DNA of 64,000 nt. Source: Cricetomys ansorgei. Lineage: Eukaryota; Chordata; Mammalia; Rodentia; Nesomyidae. The stretch covers positions 1,899,501-1,963,500 of the forward strand of contig JAMJFZ010000711.1 of NCBI GenBank assembly GCA_026225945.1. Reading direction: 5' to 3'. Positions 34,901-48,540 of this stretch are shown in pieces. Numbering within the stretch: the first letter of the stretch is position 1; each line of letters begins with the position of its first letter. The notes beneath the pieces are model-generated. The model made no database searches. It was not told where the DNA came from and saw only the letters and a program-made list of their open reading frames with translations. Both the position numbers and the translations under genes were made by a program.

Positions 34901-36195
34901 TCAGTCTCTTTCTCTGAAGTTATTATTTTCAGGCAGATGGCAAGTGTCTCTGTTAGATTCTGTCTTGTGACTCTTTGCACTAATCCATTATCTACAGAAC
35001 TGCTCTAGAGATCTTCATGTTTCAAGGAACTCTGATGTTCACTGATATCACTAAAGGCAACAGTCTACTTCAATATTCCCTCCACTGATTTTTTTGCACA
35101 GAGACAGGCTATTCCCTGGAATATCTGGAACTTTGGCTTTAAGGTGTTTTTCTCTGGTTTCTGTTTGTTGTATTTTCTTCCTCTGGAGGTTGGGTCAAAC
35201 TTGCAATGATGAGCCATTATTCGCATTATCTTTTCTTGGAACCTTCTTAAGATTGCCAAACAACTGTTCAAAATCAGCCAAAATGAGATTCACATGGGGG
35301 CAGTTTTTTTCATTAAGGCTTCATATTTTTCATTTGCCTCAGACTCTTCATTGTCACTAGTATTGGAGTCAGGTGAAAATTTAGGTCTCAGAAACTTTAC
35401 TCCATACTGATTGTTGCTTTTAGTTTTTGTACGTTACTGCAATGTTTAGAAGGCTCTGTCTTTTTAAAAGAACGTTTCTTTCCACAGTCATGCTTTTCAG
35501 GTTAGCGGTCAGGGTTTTCAGGAGATCTTCCTGACTCAAATCTAATCTTTATCAGTTTTGATGTACCCACAACTCATTTCCACTGGAAATAAAAATGTAG
35601 CCCCTCCCCCAGCATAAAACTGTCCTGATTTCCATTCAGGTGCTAATACATCTTTATAAGATATCAGTTTATTCAACTCAGCAGGTTTTTCTATAGTTCA
35701 ATGCCTTTCAGCAACTGTTGTTCCTGTCTCATTAACATTCAGAAAATTTAAAGTTAGTAATGCTCTATGTAGTCTATTCTCTGGGGGTCTTTGTTATTCC
35801 TTTTGTGTTGTAAGCATTTCCTTTAATGTTCAATTAGACCATTCTATAACTGCTTGTCCTGTAGGATTGTGTGGTATATGGGTAATATGCTTTATGCCAT
35901 AGTACGCAACATTTTTTTTAAATTTACTGGAGACATATGCAGAGGCATTATCAGTCTTAATATGTAAAGGTATTCCCATAAGCCATTATTTCCAGTAAAT
36001 GTGTAACTACAGAATCATCCCTTTCAGAACTCAAAGCAGAATCCTATTGAAGTCCTGAATAAGTTTAGTGTACAAACTTTAGTTTCCCAAATTTTGCAAT
36101 ATGGAACACATCCATTTGCCAGATTTCTCCTCTTTAAGTACCCTTAGGGTTACTTCAGCAGAGTAAGGTCATATATCCAGTATATCCTGACAAAC
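34901..36195 (-). mobile_element. Decayed betaretrovirus-like (ERVK) pol remnant, integrase region
   Basis: The minus strand between about 36195 and 35520 encodes, across several frames, recognisable blocks of a retroviral integrase. There is a catalytic-core-like part near 35820-36100 and the C-terminal DNA-binding part near 35560-35660. Stops and frameshifts break every block, so no protein is made. The order integrase, then non-matching sequence (34901-35500), then LTR fits a 5'-truncated provirus. The middle part may be remnant env or unrelated. Betaretroviral affinity is inferred from the form of the C-terminal block. Confidence 0.7.
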
Positions 36196-38295
<2,100 letters not shown>

Positions 38296-38299
38296 AACT

Positions 38300-38375
38300 G
38301 AACCAAGAATCGCAAAGGTGGCAAACATCTGCAGTCCCAGCACTCAGCAGGGCAAGACCCAAGAAGCCAAAACAA
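38300..38375 (+). mobile_element. Diverged B1/B4-like SINE fragment
   Basis: CGCAAAGGTGGCAAACATCT, GCAGTCCCAGCACTCAGCAG and GCAAGACCCAAGAAGCC follow B4 order for about 75 bp only. Confidence 0.5.
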
Positions 38376-41300
38376 TAGTAATGACAGCAATGTGTGGATT
38401 TAATGAAAAGCTGTAGCAGGTGCCCTGCAAGAAGAGGTGCAGTTAATTATTTATTTAAATCCCATGCATGTGTTTAAGTGTCTTTAAACTTTAAAAAAAG
38501 TGATATGATCATCAGTAAGCAGTTTTTAAACCAATGCCAATTGTTCCACAATTTAGCTTCCTCAGTGTAAATGAGAACAAAACTGTGAAATACTATCTAG
38601 GAACTCTGTTAATATATTTGATGAAAAAGGTAAGGAAAGAGACCGAGTTGGAGCTAGAAAGTAATAGATGAGAGGAAAAAATGGTCATAGTACTTTTTTA
38701 CGATTATGTATCTTGAGTTTTTACGATCAGGTAGGAGTCAGTGGCCAGAGAGGAGGGTAGAACAGAAAGAGGGAAAGGAGATTAAGCAAGAATGATCCTG
38801 CAGATGACGGAGTTACAAGTATGCAGAGCAATCCATAAATGATGCTAAAAGGAAACAACATAAATAAAACTAAGCTCTCTCCTTCCTCCTTCCCGAGGAA
38901 GCTGTTTTATCCAATCCTCTTTGCTCCTCTTTCCTTTATGAATTAAGAGCTAGTAAAATCTTGTGAGAATGATAAAAATACAGACTTTAGGACAGGGTGA
39001 CAGTACATAATATATGCAAAGGAAAAATAAGATGAGAGAGGTGGCCCCGGGACTACAGTCCAGCAAAGGCTGGAAAACATCCATTATTGTTGGAATAAAT
39101 CTAGAGTTACAACAAGAAAAAGGTAGACAGTCTAGAAGTTGTCAAGGCAAAGCAAGTCTACATATGAGGCGTATGGGAAAATGTGTAAAACCGTCAACTG
39201 GTCTTAACTGGCAAATCGCAGAATGTCATCATGACATTAAGAACAATTCTTCTTGATGTTTAAATGAGAGGGCACAATCCTTAGCGTTACTATGCACGCA
39301 TAGAGCTGTGAGACAGAGAAGTTGAAGTCCAAACACAATCACAGAAAGATTTAAAAGCTAAAATCTGTTAGGACAGTCTGCTAAGTTTTGAAAATGCAGT
39401 ACAATCTCAATATAATTTTGGGGAGCATGCCACAGTACACCATACATATTCCACTTTCTCTTGAAACCAGACACAATTCAGTGAGGTGATTTTCTTAGGG
39501 GAAACATGGAAAAGGTGGTGTAGCAAGCAGTCACTTGAAATAAACAATGGTTTCTCAAAACCTCATCAAATTTCTTTTATGTCTCAAACAACAGATAAAA
39601 GGGGGAGCTTTCTAGGGAGAGATGATTTGGAGAGCAAATTTCTTTACTTTGTCTTTAGTATCCAAATGAACTGATTTACACCTCTTTCCATCAACATTTT
39701 GAGGATGTCAGCTCGGCTAAGGTGCCCCGGTTTCTATTGGAAAGCAATGGAGTGTGCAACTTTCTTCTGACCTCTACTAAAGGGCTTTAATTTACTCACA
39801 TTTAAGCAAGTGCTAACAAGTGTGGGAGGTAGAAAGATGGGGATAGAAGACTGTCAGTACTTGTAACTCAACTACAAACTGCTTTTAAAAATGTCCCACT
39901 TCTAGAGTTTCCATTCCACCTAAGATAAGTAATACCAAGCATTCATCTAATCTAACATTTCCTACTTGCTTGTGTGAGGGTGAGTATCCACAAAGTCTTG
40001 TTTAAAAGCATTATCAAGAAAGACTGCTTATAAAGAACAATGTTAGATAAGAGACCCAAGTCTCCTAAAATTAGATGGAATAAATACTGAGTTCAAGACT
40101 GTGGGTATATGTGCCTGTGTGTGCATGTAGGTGTGTGACAGACATCTATAGAAATGCACAGTAAAGAAACAGCAATAGTAATCTCTAGGGGTTTTCTTTA
40201 TCCTTTATTTTCTATTCTCCCTGTCCATATGGTAGTCTCCACTCAGGGGTTGGGATATGTTCTAAGACCTCAGAAGAGAACAAAAATTGTAGATAGTATA
40301 AATCCATATATACATACACACACATACAGAAAATGCTTTCAAACATTTTTATGAAAATATATAATTTCTAAATTGGGTACAGTAACAGATAAACAAAAGA
40401 ATAATGGCAATTTTTTCAGATTTTTCTATTTAATATTTTATACTTTAAATAGTTAAATTTAATCATTATTATCATGTGTAAAGTATTATACATAATTCCA
40501 TTTAGTAATTTTTGGGTGAGTGACCATAAAAAAAGAGCTAGGAGCTATTCCCATGAGAGGCAAGTTCCTATGAGCCTTGACTGTTTTTCCAACAGTTTCT
40601 AACACTTGAGCTTTTCTGTAGGAGGAATGACTTGAAAAACTGTCTCCCCCCGCCCCATTATTAGATGTTCTTAATGGGTCTCTCAAAATTACAAAGGTAT
40701 TAGATGGAGACAGATAAAAGGGGCCTACCTATCCCCATGCCAGAGGTCCTGGGCAGATACTAAACACTGTTACAGTACTGTTAAAATCAAAATACGTGTT
40801 AGTAAGTTGTTTAAATTCTTATTATAATTATTCTTTTTTGATGTTCATTTTCTTGCAAATATGCAAACACATTGTGGAATGGGATAATTAGATTCGATAA
40901 CTGACAACTGTCGGACTCTCCATGGGTATCCTAGCTGCCTCTGAGCAAAAGATCTATCAGTCAAACAGCTAGCTGGACTACTGAAGGCCAGCACCACAGA
41001 GGCTGCTTTAACATTTCATGGACAGCTTGAGAAAACTATACAATGAGAGCAGTTGATTGCTGGAGATCCTCAGAGTAAAGACTCGGGCTGCTTAAAACAA
41101 TTTGTACTGAACTTTGTGGTCCCAAGCCTTGGAGAATTCTAGATGACCCTGAAGACAGCTCAAGAGAGGGCAGATAAATCAAAAAAGTCAGGGCAGGAAC
41201 AAGGGAAATGGTGAAAATAGAACAGAAAGCTGAGATTGTTGGTTAGATGGCTGTATAGACCCAGGGGAAAAAAATTATAGGACATGGTCACTGGAATAGT

Positions 41301-42180
41301 TTCAGAGAACTATCAGGCCTTTAGGGCCAAAGGTCGTACTCAGGAGCATTAACACTGGCTCCTATCATGGACTAAGGGATCTGAGGCTTGCTAGAAGATG
41401 AAACAGAAATCTTTTACAAGGGCTGAAGAACACCAACTTCTTAGTCTTGCACAAGAGTCATTACCAGTTGTAGCAGCTGCTGCTGCTCCTGCCTGCAGAC
41501 TGTATGTACAAGGGATGATGATGATAATAGTGATGATGACAATGTTGCTTACATTCTGAGAAATGATGACAGGCAAATACTTTAAGTCTTTACTTCCTAT
41601 AATTAAACCATTATGTATCTGCCAAAGCAGAAAGCTTTGTATTATGAAAGCACTGTGATTCAAAAATTCAATACTCTTGAAAATGACCACAGACATTCGA
41701 GTGTTGTGTGCCATGACATGTACAGTGCATAGAGTGCATGTTTATATTCAGAAAGTCGTGACAGGCAATACAGACAAAAAACTTCCAGACACACACTGGA
41801 TTCATTATGAATTGATTTTTAATTAAATTTTGGTCACTGAATAATTAGAAAGATTTTACTGCTTCCAATTTTTCACAACTCCCACTCCCAGTCATGTGTA
41901 TGGGGTTGTGAGCATATCTTAAGAAGCTGAGCTCTGGTGTATACTGGATAACCAGGAGAAATAAGTAAAATAAGAAATAAGTGCACACAAAAGCTGCCCA
42001 ATGCTAAACAAGCTTCACTAGTCTTACCTGCACTTGCCAATATCTGTCCCTAATCTTGTTTCTCAAATCCACATTTGTCCAGCCAGAAATTTAAGTCATA
42101 CCTGAATCTTGACCCCTTACCACACAACTTACCACACTACACAGCAGCTACTTATCAAAACTTATCAGACAATAGGTCAT
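38376..42180. other. Long stretch without recognised gene or repeat
   Basis: Contains short plus-strand frames near 39014 and 39486 and a minus-strand frame near 41391, none with a recognised domain. A GATGATGATGATAATAGTGA tract occurs near 41516. It could hold undetected exons. Confidence 0.35.
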
Positions 42181-42187
42181 AACCCAT

Positions 42188-42206
42188 TCGCGCGTGTGCG
42201 CGCGCG

Positions 42207-42250
<44 letters not shown>
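42188..42250. repeat. (CG)n/(TG)n alternating purine-pyrimidine tract
   Basis: CGCGCGTGTGCGCGCGCGTG passes into about 40 bp of pure TG. This is a strong Z-DNA-type sequence and a rare cluster of CpGs in this window. Confidence 0.95.
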
Positions 42251-42253
<3 letters not shown>

Positions 42254-42915
42254 AGAATCTATATTTGAGAAGCAATAATGTTCAATGAGTGTAAGATGTG
42301 AGAACTGATGAATAAGCTGTGTGGACTACATCAAGTATGTGTTCAAATACTTGTTGTTTGGAGGATGTGTGGTTAACCACAATGTGAATAAATATTTCCC
42401 AACTGTATTACAACACTTGCAAATATTGAAAACGTAATCTGTTGGTCCTTCATGTTAATGAAATAAAGTTGTTCTTCTCAGACATCATAATCATCATAAT
42501 CTGTTTTCATTCAGAACATGGGAAATATGTGCTACATGTGGAGATGATGGGGCTCAGCAGCGGTTCAAGGTTACGAGGAACGTTACTTCTGTTTAGAGAT
42601 GTGAGCTGGTGAGTTCCCCAGGAATGTAAATGATAAGCAGATGGTTCATTTCCAAATTGAGAGCAATCATCTGGCTCTAAGGAAGAGTGTACTTTGGCAA
42701 TACATGTTTTGTCATGTTCTATTCAGTGTGAAGTGACCTAATCATGTATCTTGTTATGTTCCTGTCTTTTTTTTGGCATAATAAAATATATCAAAAGAAA
42801 AGCATATTTCCCTATAGTGCCATCTTCTTACATTAACTGTCACAAAAAAATGAACAAAATATCCAACAAGCAAAGCTACACTGAGATATAGGATTCTACT
42901 ACTTCAATTCTCTTT
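42251..42915. other. No recognised feature
   Basis: Mixed sequence. No repeat or exon recognised. Confidence 0.4.
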
Positions 42916-42919
42916 CCAA

Positions 42920-43025
42920 ACAAGAGCTTGATCAACTACAGAACTGAATTTTCTCAACCAGCAAATGGGAACTAATATCAAACGGTATAGTAACTCAGCC
43001 TGCTCAGTTTCCAAGAATTACCTAA
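42920..43025 (+). mobile_element. MIR-like fragment
   Basis: GAATTTTCTCAACCAGCAAA and TGGGAACTAATATCAAACGG resemble the TTTCCTCATCTGTAAAATGG to ATAATAATA part of MIR. Confidence 0.45.
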
Positions 43026-43147
43026 TGTAGTCTCTGATTTGTCATTTTAAAAAGTATACAATTCAGCCCATTTAGTAAATAACTGTCAGATGACTAATCA
43101 ACAACCCTCCTTCCTCTGTCCCTGTTGTAAGAAATGGTGATTATGAC

Positions 43148-43292
43148 CCAGGGTGGTGGCACGCACCTTTAATTCCAGTACTTGGGAGGTAGAGGCAAGG
43201 GAATGAATCTCTGTGAGTTAGAGGCTAGCCTGATCTACAGAATGATTTCCAGGAAAGCCAGAGTTACAACAGAAAAAGAGCTTGTTTCAAAA
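43148..43292 (+). mobile_element. B1 SINE (AGAGTTACAACA variant)
   Basis: CCAGGGTGGTGGCACGCACC, TTTAATTCCAGTACTTGGGA, CTCTGTGAGTTAGAGGCTAG and AGCCAGAGTTACAACAGAAA. Its A-tail has become a long purine tract. Confidence 0.92.
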
Positions 43293-43428
43293 AAAGAAAG
43301 GAAGAGAGAGGGGGTGGAGGAAGGAAGGAAAGAAGGAAGGGAGAGAGGGAGGGAGGGAGGGAGGGAGAGGAAAAGAACAGAAAAGAGAAGAGAACAGAAG
43401 AGAACAGAAAAGAAGAAAAGAAAAGGTG
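43293..43428. repeat. Purine-only tract of mixed (GGAA)n, (GGGA)n and (GAGAA)n
   Basis: About 130 bp almost without pyrimidines on the plus strand, made of GGAAGGAAAGAAGGAAGGGA-type and AGAGAACAGAAGAGAACAGA-type units. It grows out of the B1 tail. Triplex-prone. Basic/acidic peptides in frames over it are artefacts. Confidence 0.93.
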
Positions 43429-43467
43429 AATGTATTTAGATAATTCATCTTGTTTTTACAAGGATAA

Positions 43468-43605
43468 TGGTTGTTACAGTTTCAATCAAAAATGTCTTCC
43501 ATGAGCTCATATTTTTAGCACTTGGGTCCCTAGCTGTTTTGAAAGCTTTGGAGTGTTTAGGAAGTGGGGTCTGATAGACATAAGTAAGCACTAGGTATAA
43601 GTACC
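43468..43605 (+). mobile_element. Fragment of a rodent medium-copy repeat
   Basis: GTTACAGTTTCAATCAAAAA, then TTCCATGAGCTCATATTTTT, AGCACTTGGGTCCCTAGCTG and TTTAGGAAGTGGGGTCTGAT match the 5' part of a widespread rodent/mammalian non-coding repeat, probably related to the one at 32100-32510. Confidence 0.5.
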
Positions 43606-43629
43606 AAATGGAATGGCTACAGTGCTTTT

Positions 43630-44000
43630 TACCCTCAATTTCAGGGAAGAGAAAGAAAGGTTAGAAAGAAATCTTCACAACCCTTGTAGGCCATCTTGAT
43701 AGAAAGAGAGAAGGGAAGAAATATTCACAGCCCTTTTTGGCTGTCCAAAGCTTGGAAAGCAGAAGCTGATGATGAATTGGACTAGTGTCTCAGCTCAATA
43801 TCCTCAAACCCAATTTCTCCAAATGATGTTTCTCTAAGCAATAACCAACCAACCAACAAACTAACCCACAAACAACCAATAACTAACCAACCCTGGCTCT
43901 CAGACCCATGCTCAACCCATGATCTCAAAGCATGAAGCCAACTATCTATGGTGCAAACACTTGGAAATCCTCAGCCAATATAAATCCCTTTTCCCATTAG
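43630..44000 (-). mobile_element. LTR-like segment related to the one at 34230-34900
   Basis: A block at about 43700-43735 matches the block at 34400-34445. Both carry a CAGCCCTTTT(T/A)...GGCTGTC core and adjoining purine-rich repeats. The block is partly duplicated inside this segment (about 43660-43685 and 43715-43740). An AACC-type tandem run lies at 43845-43895. No internal retroviral sequence was recognised nearby. Confidence 0.35.
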
Positions 44001-44234
44001 TTGCTTTCTAGGGAATTCTAGTCAAAGCTCAAGAAAAGAAACTCCAAAATACACAAATTAAAGATCCATACAACAAGTAAATACTATATAGTCTATACTA
44101 TATTACAATAATTGATAGACTGAATACTGGAGGAACATCATCAATCAATGACTTCATTTATATTGACATGGTTCTTTTCTGATGTATTTTTATCTTAAAA
44201 TTAAAATTAAATAAAAACTGAAATTAAAAATTAA

Positions 44235-44450
44235 AAATTGGGTGGCTGGAGCTGTATGAGTTTAAATTCTAGGCTCTATTCTATGAAATCTGTCTACGTG
44301 TCTGTCTTGTGGCCAGCACCATCCTGGTTTTGGTACCATGCCACTGCAGTATACTTTGAGATCAGGTAAAATGATTCTTTCTGCATTATTATTTCTGCTT
44401 AAAATTGCTTTACATATTTGGGGGTATTTGCAGTTTGCCACTTTTTATGA
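44235..44450 (-). mobile_element. LINE-1 ORF2 fragment, antisense
   Basis: The plus strand carries the complement of an ORF2 segment: TAAATTCTAGGCTCTATTCT, ATGAAATCTGTCTACGTGTC, GCCAGCACCATCCTGGTTTT, GGTACCATGCCACTGCAGTA and TTTGAGATCAGGTAAAATGA. Broken frames. Confidence 0.75.
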
Positions 44451-45200
44451 CTTCACTGGTTGTTATGATGCTGTGGTTTCCTCCTCAACCATGACTATAT
44501 CACTCACAGAGCAAGGCGGGCTAGATTCAGTAATTCATACATGTTAAGTCAATGTGTCCTTCGTGCTCAAAGGGAATTCTGCGTGGGAATTCTTTCTACC
44601 AGGATTCCGTGATCTAAGACACCCATAAACCAATTACAACTGTGTCTGTTTGGAGGATCATTTATACAGGATGTTCTGCAACTGTGGTTTTGAGGAGATA
44701 GAGGCCTACCCTTTGTCACTGAGAAGGAAAGGTCTCTTCCCATTCATGCCTGTTAGGAGACTACTACAAGTTCAGCAATTCTGCATTTCAATGTACTTCG
44801 ACCAGGGGGATGGTGGGTGGCTTCTTGGGCTCATGACTCTTGAGGACCCATGACACATCTAAGATTCATGCACATATTCCTGGCTGTCTCCACAACCTCA
44901 TTGACTCTAGCTATCACTCTACATACAAAGTATCCATCAATGGTTGCATCTCCTTCCCAATCAGTCTTTCTTCAGCTTGCTGCTATAGTGGTACCCATGT
45001 CCAAGAAGAAAGAATGCCACCCAAGTAATTACTACTGATTTGGAACCAGGGTTAAGGAAGATCTTCATTTGATGGCTGCTCTCAGATATCCCTTTATGGA
45101 GTACATCTAACCTAGACATTCTTTTTTCTGCAGCTCTTTACCTAATGGGCTACTGTTTCTCTTACCTTGACTTTCATTTCACTGAGTCACACAGAAGTGA
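44451..45200. other. No confident assignment; may be LINE-1 related
   Basis: Lies between two probable antisense L1 pieces. Several 60-84-codon frames overlap here on both strands. None shows a domain I recognise. Confidence 0.35.
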
Positions 45201-45204
45201 CATT

Positions 45205-45400
45205 TTTTTTAACTTTTTAATTGGAAAAAAATCTTTCACACAATACAGTCTGATCACATTTTCCCTTCCCCAACCCAGATCCTCCCTACACACCCAACTA
45301 ACCTGCCATCTTACCTGGATGTCCATGGGCTCTAATACAAAAAAAAACAAAAGAACAAAAACTAAGAAGATAAAAACCAAGAGTTTCATTAGACTATGAA
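45205..45400 (-). mobile_element. Probable LINE-1 untranslated-region fragment, antisense
   Basis: TTTTTAATTGGAAAAAAATC, CATTTTCCCTTCCCCAACCC, AGATCCTCCCTACACACCCA and an A/AC-rich run after CCATGGGCTCTAATAC have the shape of an inverted rodent L1 UTR. Assignment rests on composition and partial matches. Confidence 0.4.
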
Positions 45401-45870
45401 AATCAGATCTACAGCAAATTCTCTATTAATTAAAAAAGTGGAACTGGACATGAAAAAGCTAAAGTGAGATTCTGGATAAGCAGAAGCAGAAAGCTGGGGT
45501 ACTCATTTGCTACCTGGAGGAGCATTTACCCATTTGGATTTAAGAAAAGTTGCAAGTTGCTTCCACCTCCAAAACCACTTCCCCAAATCTTCACTGTTTC
45601 TGACACTGCTTCTGAAACCACATTTATATTATTGCTTTCTGCTGGACATTCATTTTTTTCATTAAGTTGTAAGTATGTCAAAACACATGAAACTTACAAG
45701 GATAAGCACCTTGGGGTACAGAAAAAAGAAGATAGATGCTGAAAGGGAGACAACAATTCACCTTATCATTTTAACATATCTGACCCAGCACAGGCAGGAA
45801 GAAACACAAGTTTCTGAGGCCCTTACTTGAACTTGAGAAAATTTAGCTTACTGAAGATCAACATCCTAAC
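45401..45870. other. No recognised feature
   Basis: Includes a 92-codon plus-strand frame (45464-45742) without a recognised domain. Confidence 0.35.
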
Positions 45871-45874
45871 ATAA

Positions 45875-46165
45875 ATGCATAATTATTTGTTTCTTATTTG
45901 GTTAATAACTTTTACATATATTCTATTAACTTCTATATACTCTATCAACTATCACTCACTGCTAAATGGAAAAGTAGCCTATATACATAAATACATATTT
46001 ATTTGTTACTTAGTTACTTAATAGCATGGCCATATACTCTACTAAATTATCACTTACTGTTGTGGTTAAGTGGTCTGTATTATAAATATCTATCTACTTA
46101 TTTATTACTTAAAAACTTTCTGGTATACTCTACTGAACTTCTAATCACTGCTAACTATCTTAAAG
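45875..46165. repeat. Degenerate tandem repeat, three units of about 95-115 bp
   Basis: Each unit has a TATTTGT/TATTTAT...TTACTTA block and a TATACTCTA(C/T)...AA(C/T)T(A/T)TCACT block. The first landmark recurs at about 45884, 46000 and 46099. The TATACTCT landmark recurs at 45936, 46033 and 46124. Units have lost or gained 20-30 bp relative to each other, so the duplication is old. Confidence 0.7.
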
Positions 46166-46169
46166 TATT

Positions 46170-48245
46170 ATAAAAGTTCAACTTCTTATTAAAAATAGGA
46201 AAAGGAATTAGAGGTTGAAAACAGAGAACTCCATGAGGAGAAAAAAGTTCCCAATGCTAAAACACAGGTGGAAACCAGGAATATTCATTAGCCCACCAGG
46301 GCTGGCTGCTGGAGCTCATGTGGCTGCCCCCATGGAGCAAAGAGAATGAATGCAATCTTTAGTGTTTCGTATTAATTGAAGCTGATTTGCAATGTGGCAC
46401 TTATATGGCTAGTTCACACTAACTGAACATCAGACACTAATTTAGACTGTTTCACAACCTAGAAACAGTGCTGCAATAGAGAATTATTTGTCAGAAGCCA
46501 AAAGGAACAAGATTACCTTGTTACAAATTAAACAGTAAACAGGCGTTGGAAAAGATGGAAACTATCCCTTGTTGTATCCTAAAAGAGCTTGACCTTTTCC
46601 GACAGTCCATTCTACCTGTATTCTTGAGATAGGGTGTCGGCTTCCAGTCAGTCCCCGAATCCTAACACCACAACTTCCACCATTCCATGCATCAGTCTGC
46701 CTCGTTGTTGATTTTTATTTCTATCACAAATCACTCTAACAAGAACTTAAAATCCAAACATAAATGTTATGAACACATACAGTACATATGTCTACTTAGA
46801 AATTAAAACCAATATTCTCTAGATGTGATGTTTCCTTCTAGGCCTACTAAATGTGCACAGTCTAGAGTCAATGAGAATTTTAATTTGTTAACAATTTTAA
46901 CACCAAAACATGTTTTAAAAATATCACAGTCTATTAATATAGTCAATGAATTCTTTTCTACTACTTGTATTATATGTATAAGTATGTACACATAGAGTAC
47001 TAGTAAAAACAAAATCACTAGCATTTCCTAATCTACACACTTGTAGCAATGACTAAATCTACCTTTACAAAAAAAAAAATAGCATTGAACCTTTTCATTA
47101 TAAAGTAAGGTAGTTATTTAAATTAGTCAGTCTTAAATAAAATACGAATGTCATCAACTTAATAAAAGATTTTAAAACATAAGGTCAAAGTAAAATATAC
47201 ATAGTTACATTCTAATGCTACCCCATACATAAAAAGAGACATTTATAAATATAGAGTAATATAGACTTCTAAAAACCAGGTATGAACATCAAATTTTAAT
47301 AGACTACTAGTGGAGTTATAAACTGTTTCCAAGGCAACAAAACTTTTTATTGATTATATGAATTAGCATATTGTATTTGCCTTGCATTCATAAAAGTCAC
47401 AAATCACATTCACAAAATGTCCTAATTTAAAGATCCTAATGAACATAAATGGCTCAAGCATATCTGGTGCACAGGTTACAACTTTTCTTGCCTGGAAACC
47501 CCTAAGATGATCTAACTACAGGTGTTCCCACAATTAGGAACAGCTATTGTTACCAGCTATAATTCATATTTGCTTTCCAAATGATAACTGGGGTACAGTT
47601 CATGATAAATTTTATTAACTAATTAGTAATTCTAATATTTCTCATGACTACATGTGAGTGTACTGAAGATAACAATACAAATCTGTTTCTTGAAAACAAC
47701 TTAGAGTTTGGTGGAAGTGAGAGAGAGAGAAAAGGTATGAATTCCAGGAAATTACTGCAAAAGTTGTTTGATAAGAAGGAAATGTATTAATATAAATTTT
47801 TCATTTTAGCCAAAATGTATTTTACTTAAGCAATTGTGAAACTCAACTAAATTACGTTCATAAGACAGTTATGCATAAATGTTTACATTCACAGAAGTAG
47901 ACTTTGAAGAGATACTTCCAAGACAACTGCTCACATGCCTTAGTCACTCCTCCCCTTACTAGCTGGAATACAAGTCACATCACATCATCTTGCATCCTTC
48001 ATCTCCAATGGTCTTCTACTACACTGAAAACCTAAACACTTTACCATGGCCCCCAAATGTCTTAATTATGACCAATTTTTTGCTTCCCTTTCCAACCTCA
48101 TTTTATACCATTCTATCAAGGCCTACGAGGGACTCTGAGCATAAATAAAATGAGCCAAGTGTTTGACATATAGGTACCTTTACTTAAGTATACTCTCCTG
48201 AAACACTTTTACAAAAGTGGTTTGTTTGTTTTTTAAGATTTGGAG
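46170..48245. other. No recognised gene
   Basis: AT-rich, with a moderately GC stretch at 46250-46350 containing CCCACCAGGGCTGGCTGCTG. Nothing assigned. Confidence 0.4.
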
Positions 48246-48249
48246 CCTA

Positions 48250-48412
48250 AGCCAACCAAATGGTCCAGAGTGTTAAAGGTACATAAAACCAAGCCTGAGA
48301 ACTTGACTTCTATCCCCAGGACTTACATGGTAGAGAGAGACAAATTCCACAAGTTGTCCTCTGACCTCCATATGCACTTTGTAGCCCAGATGTACATACA
48401 CACACATAGACA
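48250..48412 (+). mobile_element. B3-type SINE
   Basis: CCAACCAAATGGTCCAGAGT, AAGCCTGAGAACTTGACTTC, AAGTTGTCCTCTGACCTCCA and ACATACACACACATAGACAT give head, body and CA tail. The following pyrimidine tract appears to extend from this tail. Confidence 0.75.
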
Positions 48413-48414
48413 TT

Positions 48415-48540
48415 CCCTTCTTTCTCCTCCCTTCCCTCTCTCTACTCTGTCTCTGTCTCTCTGCCTCTCTCTTTGTCTCTCTCCTCTTCCTCCTCCCCCT
48501 CCTTCTTCTTCTTTATCCCTCTTCTCTCTCTGCCTCTCTC

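Noticed and set aside
42026..42065. TCTTACCTGCACTTGCC, resembling a minus-strand donor (GGTAAG on the complement)
   Set aside because: No matching acceptor and open segment of plausible length could be found by eye.
43278..43439. CRISPR-like or regulatory repeat array
   Set aside because: The spacing is irregular and the units are simple purine repeats at a SINE tail. Nothing prokaryotic is present in the window.
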